This document shows positions 31,670 to 32,673 of a DNA stretch of 32,673 bases, piece after piece (the stretch's first letter is position 1; every line of letters begins with the position of its first letter). The DNA comes from Gemmatimonadota bacterium (lineage in GTDB: Bacteria > Gemmatimonadota > Gemmatimonadetes > Palauibacterales > KS3-K002). The notes beneath the pieces are model-generated. The model saw only the letters and a program-made list of their open reading frames with translations. It was not told the origin of the DNA and did not search any database. The position numbers and the translations under genes were made by a program. The DNA is taken from the NCBI GenBank assembly GCA_020344015.1, contig CP070812.1:4632066-4664738 (forward strand), in the 5' to 3' direction.

Positions 31670-32673
31670 CTACCGCTCGTATTTGTCTACCAGCGCCTGG
31701 AAGCGCGGATCGTCCCGAATGGGGTCTACCAGCGGGTCGAGCAGAATAAACTCTATGGACTCGGGCGCCGGCACCGACAGGTAGTGGTCGAACTGCTCTA
31801 CGGCAGCATCGACCTCTCCGAACCACGCGTAAACGGCAGCGAGCGTCCGCACGGCGGCCGGGCCGTCCACAGCGTCCTCAGAGATCGGCAGCAACTCCAC
31901 CGCGCGCCGCGCCGCCCGAAAGGCTTCATCCTTCTGACCGAGAAGCATATGGGTAAGGCCCAGAGCCATGTGCAACCAGGGGTCGTCAGGCCGTTCGATA
32001 AGCCGCGCCTCCAGGTCGCGGCGCGCCGAGTCACCTGCAGCCTGGGCCAGGTCGGTCTCACCCAATAAACCGTAACACGCCCCTATCAGGAGCGTCCTCG
32101 GGGCGGAGCCCCCTGGAAACTCAAAGAACTCAAACTCGCTATGTGATAGAACCTCGAGCGCGGCCGCGTAGTCCCGGTCGAGGTACTCCACGTACCAGTG
32201 CAGAAATGTGACCAGCCCCCAGGGGTCGAGGCCCGGAGGGATCTCCTCTACGAGCGCTCGCAACGGTCCCGTGTCTCCCCTACTGAAGAGCGGTACCATC
32301 GCCTTCTCCCACGCCACCTCGAGAGCATCGGGTTGCAGCGCGAGAGCCCTGTCGAAATGGGGCTCGGCCTCCTCGTAGCGGCGCAGTGACACGCACGTCC
32401 GCCCAACCCGGGCCAACAGGTCGTGGTCTCTCGGGCTCAGCGCCAGCGCCCGCTTCTCGCTGGCCAACGCCTCGTCCCACTTGCCCTGGCGCTTCAGAAT
32501 CGACCCCCGCACCGAGGGCTCCCAGCTCGATCCCGGCGAACCGCGTTCCGCGATCGCGAGCTCCTCCAGCGCCCGATCGTAATCGCGAACTGCATAGTAG
32601 TAGTAGCCCAGGGCACCGTGTCCCCCGGGCAGCTCGGGGTCGATCTCGAGCGCCCGCTCTGCCGCTTCCCGTG
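31670..32673 (-). CDS. TPR protein, C-terminal part (5' end outside window)
   Basis: The 334 visible residues are tetratricopeptide repeats of the same group as its neighbours: REAAERALEIDPELPGGHGA, LGYYYYAVRDYDRALEEL, GKWDEALASEKRALALSP and RYEEAEPHFDRALALQPDAL. The end PLVDPIRDDPRFQALVDKYER is the standard C-terminus. The frame stays open to the window edge, so the GTG at 32512 is not its start. A C-terminal module with GDSARRDLEARLIERPDDPW near 31990-32050 matches the relic at 25345-25554. It lies 121 bases from the TPR gene at 31548, so the two may be one operon. The N-terminal domain is not visible. Confidence 0.86.
   Translation of the reverse strand, partial: REAAERALEIDPELPGGHGALGYYYYAVRDYDRALEELAIAERGSPGSSWEPSVRGSILKRQGKWDEALASEKRALALSPRDHDLLARVGRTCVSLRRYEEAEPHFDRALALQPDALEVAWEKAMVPLFSRGDTGPLRALVEEIPPGLDPWGLVTFLHWYVEYLDRDYAAALEVLSHSEFEFFEFPGGSAPRTLLIGACYGLLGETDLAQAAGDSARRDLEARLIERPDDPWLHMALGLTHMLLGQKDEAFRAARRAVELLPISEDAVDGPAAVRTLAAVYAWFGEVDAAVEQFDHYLSVPAPESIEFILLDPLVDPIRDDPRFQALVDKYER

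Noticed and set aside
32280..32512. GTG at 32512 as the start of the last TPR gene
   Set aside because: The frame upstream reads as clear TPR sequence (REAAERALEIDPELPG) to the window edge, so the gene is cut, not started, there.

Overview
The window is GC-rich, double-membrane-type bacterial DNA. Many products carry Sec or lipoprotein signal peptides, and there are several outer-membrane beta-barrels and many lipoproteins (DUF4097, DUF4136 and NTF2-like types). Four genes encode membrane-anchored TPR proteins, three of them with a visible TolB/FlgO-like domain. This mix resembles Gemmatimonadota, or a similarly under-sampled soil or marine phylum. No rRNA or taxonomic marker is present, so that placement is an inference from family content only.

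Layout. (1) 1-728: the end of a tyrosine recombinase gene runs into the 3' end of a tRNA-Lys(CTT) gene, so this looks like the right boundary of an integrated element lying mostly off the left edge. (2) 774-5512: a small coiled-coil membrane protein is coupled to a BtuF-like binding protein. A DUF4097 lipoprotein then converges on a large lipoprotein (pilus-accessory-like region, propeller-like region, LamG-like region), with an unusual inverted pair of heptad arrays between them. (3) 5810-8198: a three-gene run (membrane protein, exported metallophosphatase, outer-membrane barrel) ends at a clear intrinsic terminator. (4) 8279-15630: a Spy-like periplasmic protein, an Omp85/POTRA-type protein, a 1021-residue exported protein with two phospholipase D HKD-type motifs, a glycine-rich membrane protein, and an exported endonuclease/exonuclease/phosphatase-family lipoprotein. 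(5) 15706-19059: a minus-strand set with a barrel, two DUF4136 lipoproteins (one with a tryptophan-packed segment) and a SurA_N/DsbA-like lipoprotein. (6) 19382-32673: a membrane diguanylate cyclase, three complete large TPR proteins, one TPR gene running off the right edge, a decayed TPR gene remnant, an exported amidase-signature protein, an NTF2-like lipoprotein, a fatty-acid desaturase, a VapBC module with a striking operator/promoter, and an unknown multi-pass membrane protein.

Functionally this is mostly cell-envelope and signalling biology: outer-membrane assembly or secretion, periplasmic hydrolases and thiol redox, and TPR sensor or scaffold proteins beside a c-di-GMP synthase. I see no CRISPR array, complete transposon, biosynthetic cluster or recognised phage-defence operon. 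The most unusual signals are three heptad arrays that each begin exactly at a stop codon, the barrel-like/PLD chimera, a probable AUU start on the cyclase gene, and three ATGCAT palindromes laid over the vapB start.
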